Positions 1 to 7,636 of a stretch of 29,230 nucleotides of DNA are shown here, in pieces (position 1 is the stretch's first letter; every line of letters starts with the position of its first letter). The stretch is from contig CAYRZU010000043.1 in assembly GCA_964428895.1 (NCBI GenBank), forward strand, positions 1 through 29,230, written 5' to 3'. The stretch comes from HyVt-337 sp964428895. Lineage in GTDB: Bacteria > Planctomycetota > Phycisphaerae > SM23-33. The translations under genes were made by a program, and so were the position numbers. The notes beneath the pieces are model-generated. The model saw nothing but the letters and a program-made list of their open reading frames with translations. It searched no databases and was not told the origin of the DNA.

Positions 1-2
1 AC

Positions 3-725
3 GGCATCGACCGCAACGGCACGAAGATCGCCGTGATGCAGGACGCCCACAAGGCCGTCGCCGAAGACATCCTGCCGTGCGATGAGTCCGTGGTCGACAT
101 GATCCGCGTGGCCACCTACGTCAAGGACGTCGACAAGGCCATCAACCTGGCCCGCAACGCTACCGAGAAGGGCTACGAGTGCACGATCAACATCATGGCC
201 ATCTCCATCGAGGGCACGCAGTTCCTGGATGAAGCCCTCCAGCAGCTTGAGGAAGAGACCAAGGCCCTGGCCGTTTACGTGGTGGACAGCTTCGGGGCGC
301 TGTATAGCGAGGAAGTCGACTTCTACGTCTCGAAGTTCCAGAAGTACCTCAAGACCAAGGAAGTGGGCGTCCACACGCACAACAATCAGCAGCTCGCCTT
401 CGCCAACACCATCGAAGGCATCATCAAGGGCGCCAACTACGTCGACGGCACGTTGTTCGGCCTGGGTCGCGGATCAGGCAATTGCCCGCTGGAGTTGCTG
501 ATGGGGTTCCTGAAGAACCCGAAGTTCAACATCGTCCCGCTGCTGAAGGTCATCCCCGAAGTCATCCTGCCGCTGCAGGAGACGCTGCATTGGGGCTACC
601 ACCTGCCCTACATGCTGACGGGCAAGCTCAACCAGCACCCGCTGGCGGCGATGAAATGGATGGCCTCCGAGCAGCGCAACGACTGCGTGACGTTCTATAA
701 GGAAGTCACCGACCCCTCGCCGTGA
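3..725 (+). CDS. DmpG/HMGL-like aldolase-domain protein, 5'-truncated by the window edge
   Basis: The reading frame is open from the first base, so the N-terminus lies outside the window and about 240 residues are visible. The TIM-barrel aldolase signature of the HMGL-like/4-hydroxy-2-oxovalerate aldolase (DmpG) group can be seen: a DSFGAL segment, a GVHTHNN segment with the metal-binding H-x-H pair, and the glycine-rich strand GLGRGSGNCPLE that closes the barrel in this family. These enzymes cleave or form C-C bonds next to a carbonyl using a divalent metal. The substrate cannot be read from the sequence. 4-hydroxy-2-oxovalerate-type and 2-isopropylmalate/citramalate-type chemistry are both possible, and the protein ends soon after the barrel with no regulatory LeuA dimer domain visible. 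It converges on glnS. Family assignment is fairly sure; the specific reaction is not. Confidence 0.8.
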   Translation, partial: GIDRNGTKIAVMQDAHKAVAEDILPCDESVVDMIRVATYVKDVDKAINLARNATEKGYECTINIMAISIEGTQFLDEALQQLEEETKALAVYVVDSFGALYSEEVDFYVSKFQKYLKTKEVGVHTHNNQQLAFANTIEGIIKGANYVDGTLFGLGRGSGNCPLELLMGFLKNPKFNIVPLLKVIPEVILPLQETLHWGYHLPYMLTGKLNQHPLAAMKWMASEQRNDCVTFYKEVTDPSP

Positions 726-743
726 GTCCGATTGCGGAATGCA

Positions 744-810
744 GATTGTGGATTGCGGAATAGAAGCGCCGCGGCCCTTTGCTTTACTGCTCAATCCGCA
801 ATCGCCAATC
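744..810. repeat. Large inverted repeat between convergent genes
   Basis: Arms at 744-761 and 793-810, about 18 bases each, match as reverse complements with only a few differences. Their core is GATTGCGGA. A further partial copy of the GATTGCGGAAT unit lies at 730-740. The right arm runs into the stop codon of glnS. The structure could act as a bidirectional terminator for the two converging genes, or it may be a copy of a dispersed intergenic repeat; the internal iteration of the unit favours a repeat family. Confidence 0.6.
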
Positions 811-2542
811 AAGACATCTTCCCCGCCTTTTGCAGCTTGGCCCAGGTGTCTTTGAGGGTGACCGTGCGGTTGAAGACCGGGGCGTTGTCGGTCGAGTCCG
901 GATCGACGCAGAAATAGCCCTTCCGCTCGAACTGCCAACGGCTTCCGGCCTCGGCGCCCGCTAGGGACGGCTCCAGCATGCAGCCGGTCAGGATGTCGAG
1001 GGAGTGGGGATTCAGGTTGGCGGTGAAGTCTTGACCTTCTTCAACCTGCTCTGGGTCTTCCTTGGTGAACAGCCGGTCGTACAGGCGCACTTCGGCTGGG
1101 ATCGCATGCTCGGCAGAGACCCAGTGCAGTGTGCCCTTGACCTTTCGGCCGTCGGGACTGTCGCCGCCGCGAGTGGCGGGGTCGTAGGTGCAGTGAAGTT
1201 CCGTGATGTTGCCCTCGGCGTCCTTGAGACAATCGGTGCAGGTGATGAAGAACGCGTAACGGAGGCGGACCTCCTTGCCCGGGCTGAGCCGGTGGAACTT
1301 CTTGGGCGGGTCCTCCATGAAGTCTTCGCGTTCGACGTAGATCTCACGGCCGAAGGGCACGTCCCGCGTGCCGGCGGATTCATCTTCGGGATTGTTGATT
1401 GCCGGGAGTTGCTCGGTCTGCCCTTCGGGGTAGTTGGTGATGACGACCTTGAGCGGATTGAGCACCGCCATCCGTCGCGGGGCGCGCTGGTTGAGATCCT
1501 GACGCAGACAATTCTCCAGGACGGTGACATCCATGATGGTGTTGACCTTGGAAACGCCCGCGACCTTGGCAAATTCGCGGATGGATTCGGGGGTATAGCC
1601 CCGTCGTCGAAGGCCCTGAACCGTTGGCATGCGCGGATCATCCCAGCCGGCAACGTGGCCTTCCTCGACCAGGCGACGCAGCTTCCGCTTGCTGGTCAGC
1701 GTGAAGCTAACGTTGATGCGGGCGTACTCGATCTGCTGCGGGTGGTAGACGCCAAGCTGGTCGAGGTACCAGTCGTACAAGGGTCGGTGATTCTCGAACT
1801 CTAGCGTGCAGATCGAGTGCGTGATTGTCTCGATCGAATCGCTCTGCCCGTGGGCCCAGTCGTAGGTGGCGTAGATGCACCAGTCGTCGCCGGTGCGGTG
1901 GTGGGTCTCATGTAGGATGCGGTACATGACCGGGTCGCGCAGCAGCACGTTGGGCGAGGCCATGTCGATCTTGGCTCGCAGCACGCGCGAGCCGTCGGGA
2001 AACTCACCGGTCTTCATTCGTTCGAACAGGTCGAGGTTCTCTTCCACGGATCGGCCGCGGTAGGGGCTGTTCGTGCCCGGACTGGTCAGCGTGCCGCGCG
2101 ACTTGCTGCCTTCCTCGGCCGACAGGTCGCACACGTAGGCCTTGCCGGCCTTGATGAGCTGGACGGCCCAGTCGTAAAGCTGTCCGAAGTAGTCCGACGC
2201 GTAGTAGAGGTGCTCGCCCCAGTCCCAGCCCAGCCAGCGGATGTCCTCGATGATGGCGTCGACGTATTCCTGCTCTTCAGCGACGGGGTTGGTGTCGTCG
2301 AAGCGCAGGTGACACTGCCCGCCGAAATCGCGGGCCAGCCGGAAATTCAGGCAGATATGGACCGCATGGCCCACGTGCAGATAGCCGTTCGGCTCGGGCG
2401 GATACCGCGTGACCACGCGGCCGTCCCATTTGCCACTCTTGCAGTCATCGGCCACGATCTGGCGGACGAAATCGAGCTTGGCCGGGGCGTCCTCGCCACC
2501 GGTCGGTTCAGTTGTGTTGTTGTCGTTCATCGGACTTGGCAT
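809..2542 (-). CDS. glnS: Glutamine--tRNA ligase
   Basis: This class I aminoacyl-tRNA synthetase charges tRNA-Gln directly with glutamine in the cytoplasm. The HIGH-type motif is in YPPEPNGYLHVGHA (residues 47-60) and the KMSKS equivalent is TSKRK (about 283-287). It is followed by the GlnRS-typical stretch GWDDPRMPT and the segment RRRGYTPESIREF. The C-terminal anticodon-binding beta-barrels fill the rest, and the length of 577 residues is near the 554 of the E. coli enzyme. I chose the ATG at 2542; the ATG at 2530 is equally possible, and a GTG at 2572 is less likely. No strong Shine-Dalgarno sequence precedes any of them. With GltX also present, direct charging rather than only the transamidation route is implied. 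Confidence 0.95.
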   Translation of the reverse strand: MPSPMNDNNTTEPTGGEDAPAKLDFVRQIVADDCKSGKWDGRVVTRYPPEPNGYLHVGHAVHICLNFRLARDFGGQCHLRFDDTNPVAEEQEYVDAIIEDIRWLGWDWGEHLYYASDYFGQLYDWAVQLIKAGKAYVCDLSAEEGSKSRGTLTSPGTNSPYRGRSVEENLDLFERMKTGEFPDGSRVLRAKIDMASPNVLLRDPVMYRILHETHHRTGDDWCIYATYDWAHGQSDSIETITHSICTLEFENHRPLYDWYLDQLGVYHPQQIEYARINVSFTLTSKRKLRRLVEEGHVAGWDDPRMPTVQGLRRRGYTPESIREFAKVAGVSKVNTIMDVTVLENCLRQDLNQRAPRRMAVLNPLKVVITNYPEGQTEQLPAINNPEDESAGTRDVPFGREIYVEREDFMEDPPKKFHRLSPGKEVRLRYAFFITCTDCLKDAEGNITELHCTYDPATRGGDSPDGRKVKGTLHWVSAEHAIPAEVRLYDRLFTKEDPEQVEEGQDFTANLNPHSLDILTGCMLEPSLAGAEAGSRWQFERKGYFCVDPDSTDNAPVFNRTVTLKDTWAKLQKAGKMS

Positions 2543-2587
2543 TCTATAGAGCGGCAGGGCGGGCGACAACACGTGTCCGGAACCCTC

Positions 2588-2670
2588 ATAGGGTGCGTAG
2601 CTTCGCTACGCACGCCGCGCTTCTGATCGGGCCACACTTCCCTGCGTGCGTAGCACAGCTACGCACCCTA
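2588..2670. repeat. Paired REP-like palindromes (BIME-like)
   Basis: Two hairpins lie head to head. The first is GTGCGTAGC-TTC-GCTACGCAC at 2593-2613 and the second is GTGCGTAGC-ACA-GCTACGCAC at 2646-2666. Each is a perfect 9-bp stem with a 3-base loop. The flanking bases also mirror each other (AGGGTGCGTAGC at 2590-2601 against GCTACGCACCCT at 2658-2669), so the two units form one larger inverted repeat. The organisation is like a bacterial interspersed mosaic element. No transposase gene is seen nearby. Confidence 0.75.
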
Positions 2671-2693
2671 CCAACTGGTCACAAATCGCCATG

Positions 2694-2721
2694 TTGCGTT
2701 GATCAGAGAGAGCGTTACAAT
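2694..2721 (+). promoter_or_regulatory. Predicted sigma70-type promoter for the membrane-protein gene
   Basis: TTGCGT (2694-2699) and TACAAT (2716-2721) are separated by 16 bases. This places a transcript start about 25 bases before the ATG at 2753. A GGGGTGA Shine-Dalgarno-like stretch lies at 2740-2746. Confidence 0.45.
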
Positions 2722-2752
2722 GCAATGCCTTCTGATACAGGGGTGAATCACG

Positions 2753-3157
2753 ATGTCGGACGAGCACGCCAAGAAACTGGAAGACTACCGCGCATCCAAG
2801 AGGGACTATCGAAATGTCCTCCTCAAAGGGCTCTATGAACAGCAAACAGCGTTCGATAAGGGGATCCTCACGCTTGCGTCTGGAGCGTTGGCGCTTTCAC
2901 TGCTCTTCATAGAGAGAGTGTGTCCGGGGCCAAACAAGCGGATGGTTTGTCTCCTGGTTGCAGCATGGGCAGGTTTTGCCGTCAGCATACTGGCGACATT
3001 GGTCTCCTTCTTGACGGCAAACAAAGGGCATGAATGCCAGATTAAGAATCTTGAGGCAGAGGCCGAGGGTTCGGAACGGGCCAAGTGTCTTTCGAAATGG
3101 ACCAGCCGGCTCAATTTGGCCTCGATAGTCCTTTTCATTCTCGGTGTGGTAGTCTAA
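2753..3157 (+). CDS. Small membrane protein, apparently cut at its C-terminus
   Basis: 134 residues with a charged N-terminal helix and then FDKGILTLASGALALSLLF (about 34-52, transmembrane 1). A second hydrophobic segment lies at about 63-85, then a charged acidic linker, and a third hydrophobic segment, LNLASIVLFILGVVV, that ends abruptly at the stop codon. The layout matches a family of small accessory proteins I recall only as uncharacterised, with an FDK-x-I-L-x-L-S-x-G first segment. In that family the last helix normally continues for roughly ten more residues. Here it stops inside the helix, and the next gene lacks its beginning, so I read a deletion joining the two. The DNA is AT-richer than its neighbours, suggesting transfer. 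Function unknown; it may have been the membrane partner of the SIR2 protein downstream. Confidence 0.6.
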   Translation: MSDEHAKKLEDYRASKRDYRNVLLKGLYEQQTAFDKGILTLASGALALSLLFIERVCPGPNKRMVCLLVAAWAGFAVSILATLVSFLTANKGHECQIKNLEAEAEGSERAKCLSKWTSRLNLASIVLFILGVVV

Positions 3158-3164
3158 GAACGGC

Positions 3165-4313
3165 TTGCTTCCTGCGTCAGTCGTTGCGGACCTGACGGCG
3201 CATCTGGGGAAGGGGGACCACCTTCTCGTAGCTGAGGAACTCATCGATGGGGTAGGCCTTGACGAGATTCGAGATTTCCTCAAGACGGTGTTTGGCCCTG
3301 ACGGAATTGTCCCTTCAATGCTGCATGAGTTGATCGCGGCAACGCCGGTAAATTTGTTCCTTACGACGAATTATGACAATCTTCTTGAAAGGGCCTTCTC
3401 GCAGATTCATGGCCGATACATTGAGCGCATACTGCTTACCGATATGGACAAACTGGTTCACCTTCCAAGTGGCCAGAAGGCTATCGTGAAGCTGCATGGG
3501 GATATTGACGTACCTGAGACGGTCGTGCTCGGACAACGGAGGTACCAGAAACTGGTCGGGAGTGAAGCATACTCCTCAATGCTCCAACGTATCTTCAGTG
3601 AGAACTCCGTTCTCATGCTCGGCTACAGCCTGGGCGACCCTGACATCACGTTGGCACTCGACAGGCTCGCAGCTTCATCTCGTTCGACGCCGCCTCACTA
3701 CATGTTAAGCGTCAAGGGCAGTAGGACGGGGGTAGAGAAGAAGCGGCTTGCACGTGATCGAAACGTCCATGTGCTAGAATACATCGACTACTTTGGGTTC
3801 CATAATCACGTAGATACGTTTCTTGTCAGCCTGAATCTGGCAGCGGGCAACACCGAGAAGCTAAGTGAAGTTCGTCATCGACTGCGAGCAAGAGTCATCG
3901 TTCACTACCCACTTAACCTGAAGCCAGACGGGGAGTTCGTGTGGAATTTTATCTTCAGAGAAGGTGCAGTTCCCCTTTCGTGGTCACATCAGGAGGATCA
4001 GCGCACGTACTTCGAGAGAGTATTGGAAGACGAGTTGCGATGCTGGGATTACGTGCTACTTGTTGTTGATTCGAAGGCGTTGGCAAGCGGAGGCGATTTC
4101 CGGCAACTGACTGAGCGGTGTTTGGAGGTCGCATCCCGGAAAGGAGTCCAAGTTCTCTTCCTCGTCATTGGTGTTTCCGAAAGGCCGGAGCTTCTCGCAG
4201 GAAGGGCCCAGAATCCCTGCTTCTATCTTGAAGATGGGTTCTCTGAGAAGGACCTATTGTTTCTTCGGCACTACATCTCACAGGATATCGCCGTTGGGGG
4301 ACGCCAGCCGTGA
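3165..4313 (+). pseudogene. SIR2-domain protein lacking the N-terminal NAD-binding segment
   Basis: The 382-codon frame, counted from TTG 3165, carries the middle and end of a SIR2-like NAD-processing domain. LFLTTNYDNLLERAF (65-78) contains the catalytic-type Asn69, KLHGDI (109-114) contains His111, and MLGYSLGDPDI (151-161) is the usual closing motif of defence-type SIR2 domains. The expected start of this domain, the GAG-x-S loop and about 50 residues, is absent: the frame opens at LLPASVVADL straight after an in-frame stop at 3150-3152. No Shine-Dalgarno sequence precedes the TTG. Residues from about 225 on form a second domain with alternating hydrophobic strands (LRARVIVHYPL, WDYVLLVVDS, GVQVLFLVIG) that could be TIR-like, but I cannot name it. 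SIR2 proteins of this type deplete NAD in anti-phage defence. This copy is probably inactive. Confidence 0.6.
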
Positions 4314-4511
4314 CGAGATGCCAAGACGGTCTCTGGAGACATACACTTCTTGGGGGGATGCGACCTCAGGGCGAGGAGTTCCGGTGGCCCGTTCGGGCGT
4401 GATTCCGCGTCGAGACGTCAAGGGTCTGCAACTGCGTTGCCCACGGCCGCTGGTGGTTGAAATGGACGTATCGGCCGACTACCGTAGCCGGATTGAGCAA
4501 AGGAGTCCGGC
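4314..4511 (+). other. Gap upstream of gltX with a possible 65-residue reading frame
   Basis: The 198 bases between the SIR2 fragment and gltX hold an ATG frame (4318-4515, 65 residues) that starts just after the SIR2 stop. Its TGA overlaps the gltX GTG start by three bases (GTGA). That overlap is the usual sign of translational coupling, but the peptide has no recognisable motif and could be chance or a remnant. The gltX ribosome-binding site, AGGAG at 4501-4505, lies inside it. I see no clear promoter here. Confidence 0.2.
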
Positions 4512-5969
4512 GTGAGTGATATCGTCAAGACCCGTTTTGCCCCCTCGCCGACCGGTTGGCTGCACGTGGGCGGGGCGCGGACGGCGCTGTTCAACTATTG
4601 CCTGGCCAAGCAGGCTGGCGGAGTGTTTCTGTTCCGGATCGAAGATACCGACCGGGCCCGTCACGACGAGTCAGCCGTCGAGAAGATCCTCGACGACCTT
4701 CGCTGGCTGGGCATTGAGTGGGATGAAGGCTTCGACGCCGGCGGAGGCGCCGGGCCGTATCGGCAGTCCGAACGGCTGGATATCTATCGCGATCACGTTC
4801 AGCAGTTGCTCGATGCGGGCAAGGCTTATTACGCGTTCGAGACGGCTGAAGAGTTGGCCACCCTCCGCGCCGAGGCCGAGGCCGCCAAGATCAGCTTCCG
4901 CTACAGCAGGCCGGACGTACTGCCGACCCCCGCCGACGCCGAAGCCGCCCGCGCCGAAGGCCGACCCGTGGTCGTCCGCGTGCTGTGCCCGGATTCCGAT
5001 GTGACGATCCACGACGAGGTCTTCGGGGATGTTACCGTTCCGGCCGACCAGTTGGATGACTTCGTGATCCTCAAGGCCGACGGCTATCCGACCTATCACC
5101 TGGCCAACGTGGTCGACGACCACCTGATGGGCGTGACGCTCGTTTGCCGCGGGCAAGAATTCCTGGGCCAAACCTGGCGCCAGAAATCGCTGCGAGAGGC
5201 GTTCGGCTTTGCCGAGCCCCGCTACGCCCACCTGCCGCTGATCATGGACATGCGGGGGCGAAAGCTGTCCAAGCGCGACGGGGACGTGGAGGTCCACGCC
5301 TTCCGCAAGGCCGGCTATCTGCCGGAAGCGATGGTCAACTTCCTGGCCTTGCTCGGGTGGAACCCCGGCGGGGATGTGGAGAAGTTTGCGCTGGCCGAGA
5401 TGGTCGACATGTTCAGCCTCGACCGCATCGGTAAGAGCAACGCGAAATTCGACCGTGACAAGCTGTCGGCCTTCGATACCGACGCGATCGCGGCTGCGAC
5501 GGACGCCCGCCGCTTGGAAGCGTTCAAGGACTACCTCGCCCACGCCGAAACACCCATCCCGGCTGACGATGACGCGCTGCTGATAACGCTGCTCGACGCC
5601 GCCAAGGGCATGCGGACGTTCGAGGATGTGGTCGGCAAGTGCGGCGTCCTGTTCGCAGCCGACGACGCGTACGATTATGACGCCAAGGCTGTGGCCAAAG
5701 TGCTAGAGAAGAACGAAGGCGCCGGCTGGGCCGTGCTGGCCGACCTGCGAGAGAAGCTGGCCGATTGCGAATGGACGGCCGAGGCGATGGAAGCCCTCGT
5801 GACCGAATACTGCGAGGCCAACGAGGTCGGCATGGGCAAAGCCGCCCAGCCGATCCGCGTGGCAGTGACGGGCACGACCGTCAGCCCGGCCATCTTCGAT
5901 ACGCTGTTGATCCTAGGACAAGACAAGACGCTGGCCCGCATCGATCGATGCCTCGCCCAGCGAAGCTAG
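4512..5969 (+). CDS. gltX: Glutamate--tRNA ligase
   Basis: A 485-residue class I synthetase that loads glutamate onto its tRNA. The HIGH motif is in PSPTGWLHVGG (11-21), FRIEDTD follows at 41-47, and the KMSKS equivalent is KLSKRDGD (251-258). Between them lies CRGQEFLGQTWRQKSL, the usual HLRGEEWL-like segment of the family, in a diverged form. The C-terminal helical anticodon-binding region completes a normal family length. The GTG start is supported by AGGAG at 4501-4505 with a six-base spacer. It heads a plus-strand run with the PfkB-family kinase and thpR, and is separated from glnS by the foreign-looking SIR2 island. Whether it also mischarges tRNA-Gln cannot be told, but the presence of GlnRS makes that unnecessary. 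Confidence 0.96.
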   Translation: MSDIVKTRFAPSPTGWLHVGGARTALFNYCLAKQAGGVFLFRIEDTDRARHDESAVEKILDDLRWLGIEWDEGFDAGGGAGPYRQSERLDIYRDHVQQLLDAGKAYYAFETAEELATLRAEAEAAKISFRYSRPDVLPTPADAEAARAEGRPVVVRVLCPDSDVTIHDEVFGDVTVPADQLDDFVILKADGYPTYHLANVVDDHLMGVTLVCRGQEFLGQTWRQKSLREAFGFAEPRYAHLPLIMDMRGRKLSKRDGDVEVHAFRKAGYLPEAMVNFLALLGWNPGGDVEKFALAEMVDMFSLDRIGKSNAKFDRDKLSAFDTDAIAAATDARRLEAFKDYLAHAETPIPADDDALLITLLDAAKGMRTFEDVVGKCGVLFAADDAYDYDAKAVAKVLEKNEGAGWAVLADLREKLADCEWTAEAMEALVTEYCEANEVGMGKAAQPIRVAVTGTTVSPAIFDTLLILGQDKTLARIDRCLAQRS

Positions 5970-5979
5970 AGGTGATCGT

Positions 5980-6885
5980 ATGAGTCTGTTGGTAACCGGC
6001 AGTATTGGGATCGACACGGTGGAATCCCCGGCCGGCAAGGCTGAGGAGATCCTGGGCGGTTCGAGCATCTACTTCTCGCAGGCGGCGAGCTTCTTTTCGC
6101 CGGTGCGGCTGGTGGGGGTGGTGGGTGAGGATTGCCCGGACGGTTTCCTCGCTCCGCTCGAAGCCAACGACCAGATCGACCTGGCGGGTCTGGAGGTCCG
6201 GCCCGGCAGCAAGACGTTCCGCTGGCACGGGCGTTATCACGACGATGTCAACGAGCGCGACACCGTGGCCGTCGACTTGAACGTGTTGGGCGAAGCGGGC
6301 CCGACCATTCCCGACAGCTTCCGAGATAGCGGGTATGTGTTCCTGGCCAACACGCACCCGGCGTTGCAGGCTGAACTGCTCGGCCAGCTCAGGGGGCCCA
6401 CATTCGTCGCGGCCGATACCATGGATCTGTGGATCAACACCGAGCGGGATATGCTGATGGAGTTGCTGGGGAAGATCGACGCGATCATCCTGAACGATTC
6501 CGAAGCCAAGCTCCTGACGGGCGATCAGAACGTGGTGACGGCTGGGCTGGAACTGCTGCAGACGGTTCGCAGCCTGGTGGTCGTCAAGAAGGGAGAGCAC
6601 GGCAGTTTGCTGTTCATGGACGAGAAGGTCTACGCCTTGCCCAGTTTCCCGGTTCGCAACGTGGTCGACCCCACCGGCGCCGGCGACAGCTTCGCCGGGG
6701 CGATGATCGGGTATCTGGCGTCGGTGGATGCTTCCGACGTGGCGAGTGTTCGTAAGGCGGTCGGGTACGGCACGGTGACGGCCAGCATTACCTTGGAGGA
6801 TTTCTCGTTGGCAGCCTTGCTGGCCGCCGACCGAGCGGGCATCGACGACCGATTGGCTGAGTTCGACCGGATCGTGGGGTTCTAA
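5980..6885 (+). CDS. PfkB-family carbohydrate/nucleoside kinase
   Basis: A 301-residue ribokinase-fold sugar kinase that would transfer the ATP gamma-phosphate to a sugar or nucleoside hydroxyl. The N-terminal GGSSIYFSQAA (26-36) corresponds to the first PfkB signature. The second signature, VVDPTGAGDSFAGA (228-241), carries the catalytic base Asp236 and the anion-hole glycines. The intervening LNDSEAKLLTG (171-181) and VVKKGEHGSLL (201-211) are the usual adenine-side segments. The substrate cannot be deduced. The start ATG follows AGAGGTGA, and the gene lies ten bases after gltX and three bases before thpR, so the three are probably co-transcribed. Confidence 0.88.
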   Translation: MSLLVTGSIGIDTVESPAGKAEEILGGSSIYFSQAASFFSPVRLVGVVGEDCPDGFLAPLEANDQIDLAGLEVRPGSKTFRWHGRYHDDVNERDTVAVDLNVLGEAGPTIPDSFRDSGYVFLANTHPALQAELLGQLRGPTFVAADTMDLWINTERDMLMELLGKIDAIILNDSEAKLLTGDQNVVTAGLELLQTVRSLVVVKKGEHGSLLFMDEKVYALPSFPVRNVVDPTGAGDSFAGAMIGYLASVDASDVASVRKAVGYGTVTASITLEDFSLAALLAADRAGIDDRLAEFDRIVGF

Positions 6886-6888
6886 CCG

Positions 6889-7452
6889 ATGAGCGTACGG
6901 GCGTTCTTCGCGGTGGATCTGCCGGAACCGATCCGGCTGGACCTAGCCAAGGCCATCTCGCGGCGCCTGCCGCCGGACGTCAAGGCCAAATGCGTGGCCG
7001 CCGAGAACCTGCACGTGACGATGCATTTCCTGGGGGACACGCCGGACGACCGCATCATGGCCGCCCATGCGGTTGCCCAACGGGCGGCCGAGCAGGTGTC
7101 GTCGTTCGAGGTGGGTGTCGACGGGTTGGTGTGTGTGCCGCCTGCCGGCAAGAGACTGCGGATGATCTGGGCGACCGTGGCTGACCCGAGCGGCGGGCTT
7201 TCCGAACTGCATCGGCTGTTAGGACAGGGGCTGGGCGAGGGGGGCTTTCCGGTCGAACATCGGCCCTTCAAACCGCACGTGACGTTGGCTCGCATTCGCT
7301 ACGCCCGCGATCCCGAGCCGATCCGTTCGATGGTCGAGGGCGTCAGCCGCGGGTACGGGCGGGGCAAGGTGGCGGAATTGACGCTGTATTCGAGCGAATT
7401 GACGAAGTCCGGGCCGATTTACGCTCCGCTGGCCAGATGCTCCCTAGGTTAG
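6889..7452 (+). CDS. thpR: RNA 2',3'-cyclic phosphodiesterase (LigT family)
   Basis: 187 residues of the 2H phosphoesterase fold. Both catalytic H-x-T-x motifs are present: LHVTMHFLG (His42/Thr44) and FKPHVTLAR (His130/Thr132). The length and the N-terminal RAFFAVDLPE strand are typical of ThpR/LigT, which opens 2',3'-cyclic phosphates at RNA ends to 2'-phosphates and can ligate tRNA halves in vitro. It is the last gene of the gltX-kinase-thpR run. It is followed by a 184-base gap carrying the recA promoters. No recA-linked role is implied beyond position, although thpR and recA are near each other in other bacteria too. Confidence 0.93.
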   Translation: MSVRAFFAVDLPEPIRLDLAKAISRRLPPDVKAKCVAAENLHVTMHFLGDTPDDRIMAAHAVAQRAAEQVSSFEVGVDGLVCVPPAGKRLRMIWATVADPSGGLSELHRLLGQGLGEGGFPVEHRPFKPHVTLARIRYARDPEPIRSMVEGVSRGYGRGKVAELTLYSSELTKSGPIYAPLARCSLG

Positions 7453-7463
7453 AGTCTGGACGC

Positions 7464-7492
7464 TTGCAGGGCCGCAGAACGAGCCCTACAAT
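7464..7492 (+). promoter_or_regulatory. Predicted distal recA promoter
   Basis: TTGCAG (7464-7469) and TACAAT (7487-7492) are separated by exactly 17 bases. It lies immediately after thpR and upstream of a second promoter-like pair. Confidence 0.4.
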
Positions 7493-7550
7493 CCGGGGAA
7501 ATGGCCGTAGACCCGGGCAGAAAAAAACTTACATCGCTAAAGATTTTGGG

Positions 7551-7579
7551 TTGGCATACCCGAACATATACCATACACT
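7551..7579 (+). promoter_or_regulatory. Predicted proximal recA promoter
   Basis: TTGGCA (7551-7556, five of six consensus bases) and TACACT (7574-7579) are separated by 17 bases. Transcription would start near 7586, leaving a leader of about 50 bases. I looked for LexA-type operators in and around this element (the CTGT-N8-ACAG and GAAC-N4-GTTC types) and found none I can support. Confidence 0.5.
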
Positions 7580-7581
7580 TT

Positions 7582-7635
7582 GGCCGCACGGATGCGGCCC
7601 CACAGATAGTGGGGCAAACTTGAAGGAGCCCCCAC
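7582..7635 (+). promoter_or_regulatory. recA leader with alternative hairpins
   Basis: Three elements can pair in exclusive ways. GGCCGC (7582-7587) pairs with GCGGCC (7594-7599). CCCCAC (7598-7603) pairs with GTGGGG (7609-7614). The same GTGGGG can pair instead with CCCCAC (7630-7635), which is the spacer between the Shine-Dalgarno AAGGAG (7623-7628) and the ATG. The last pairing would enclose the ribosome-binding site in a 15-base loop. If the RNA starts at the distal promoter, all elements are included. Function is inferred only. Confidence 0.4.
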
Positions 7636-7636
7636 A

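Noticed and set aside
1004..1804. A 266-residue plus-strand frame inside glnS
   Set aside because: It is a mirror of the glnS codon pattern, with no motif and no start signal.
4671..5543. A 290-residue minus-strand frame inside gltX
   Set aside because: Antisense shadow of a certain gene, with low-complexity GC-driven residues.
7505..7530. CCCGGG followed by an A-run as a terminator after thpR
   Set aside because: The A-run would need to be a T-run for the plus strand, and on the minus strand it precedes the stem instead of following it.
7500..7636. A LexA/SOS box before recA
   Set aside because: No CTGT-N8-ACAG, GAAC-N4-GTTC or GTTC-N7-GTTC match; GAAC at 7562 has no partner half-site.
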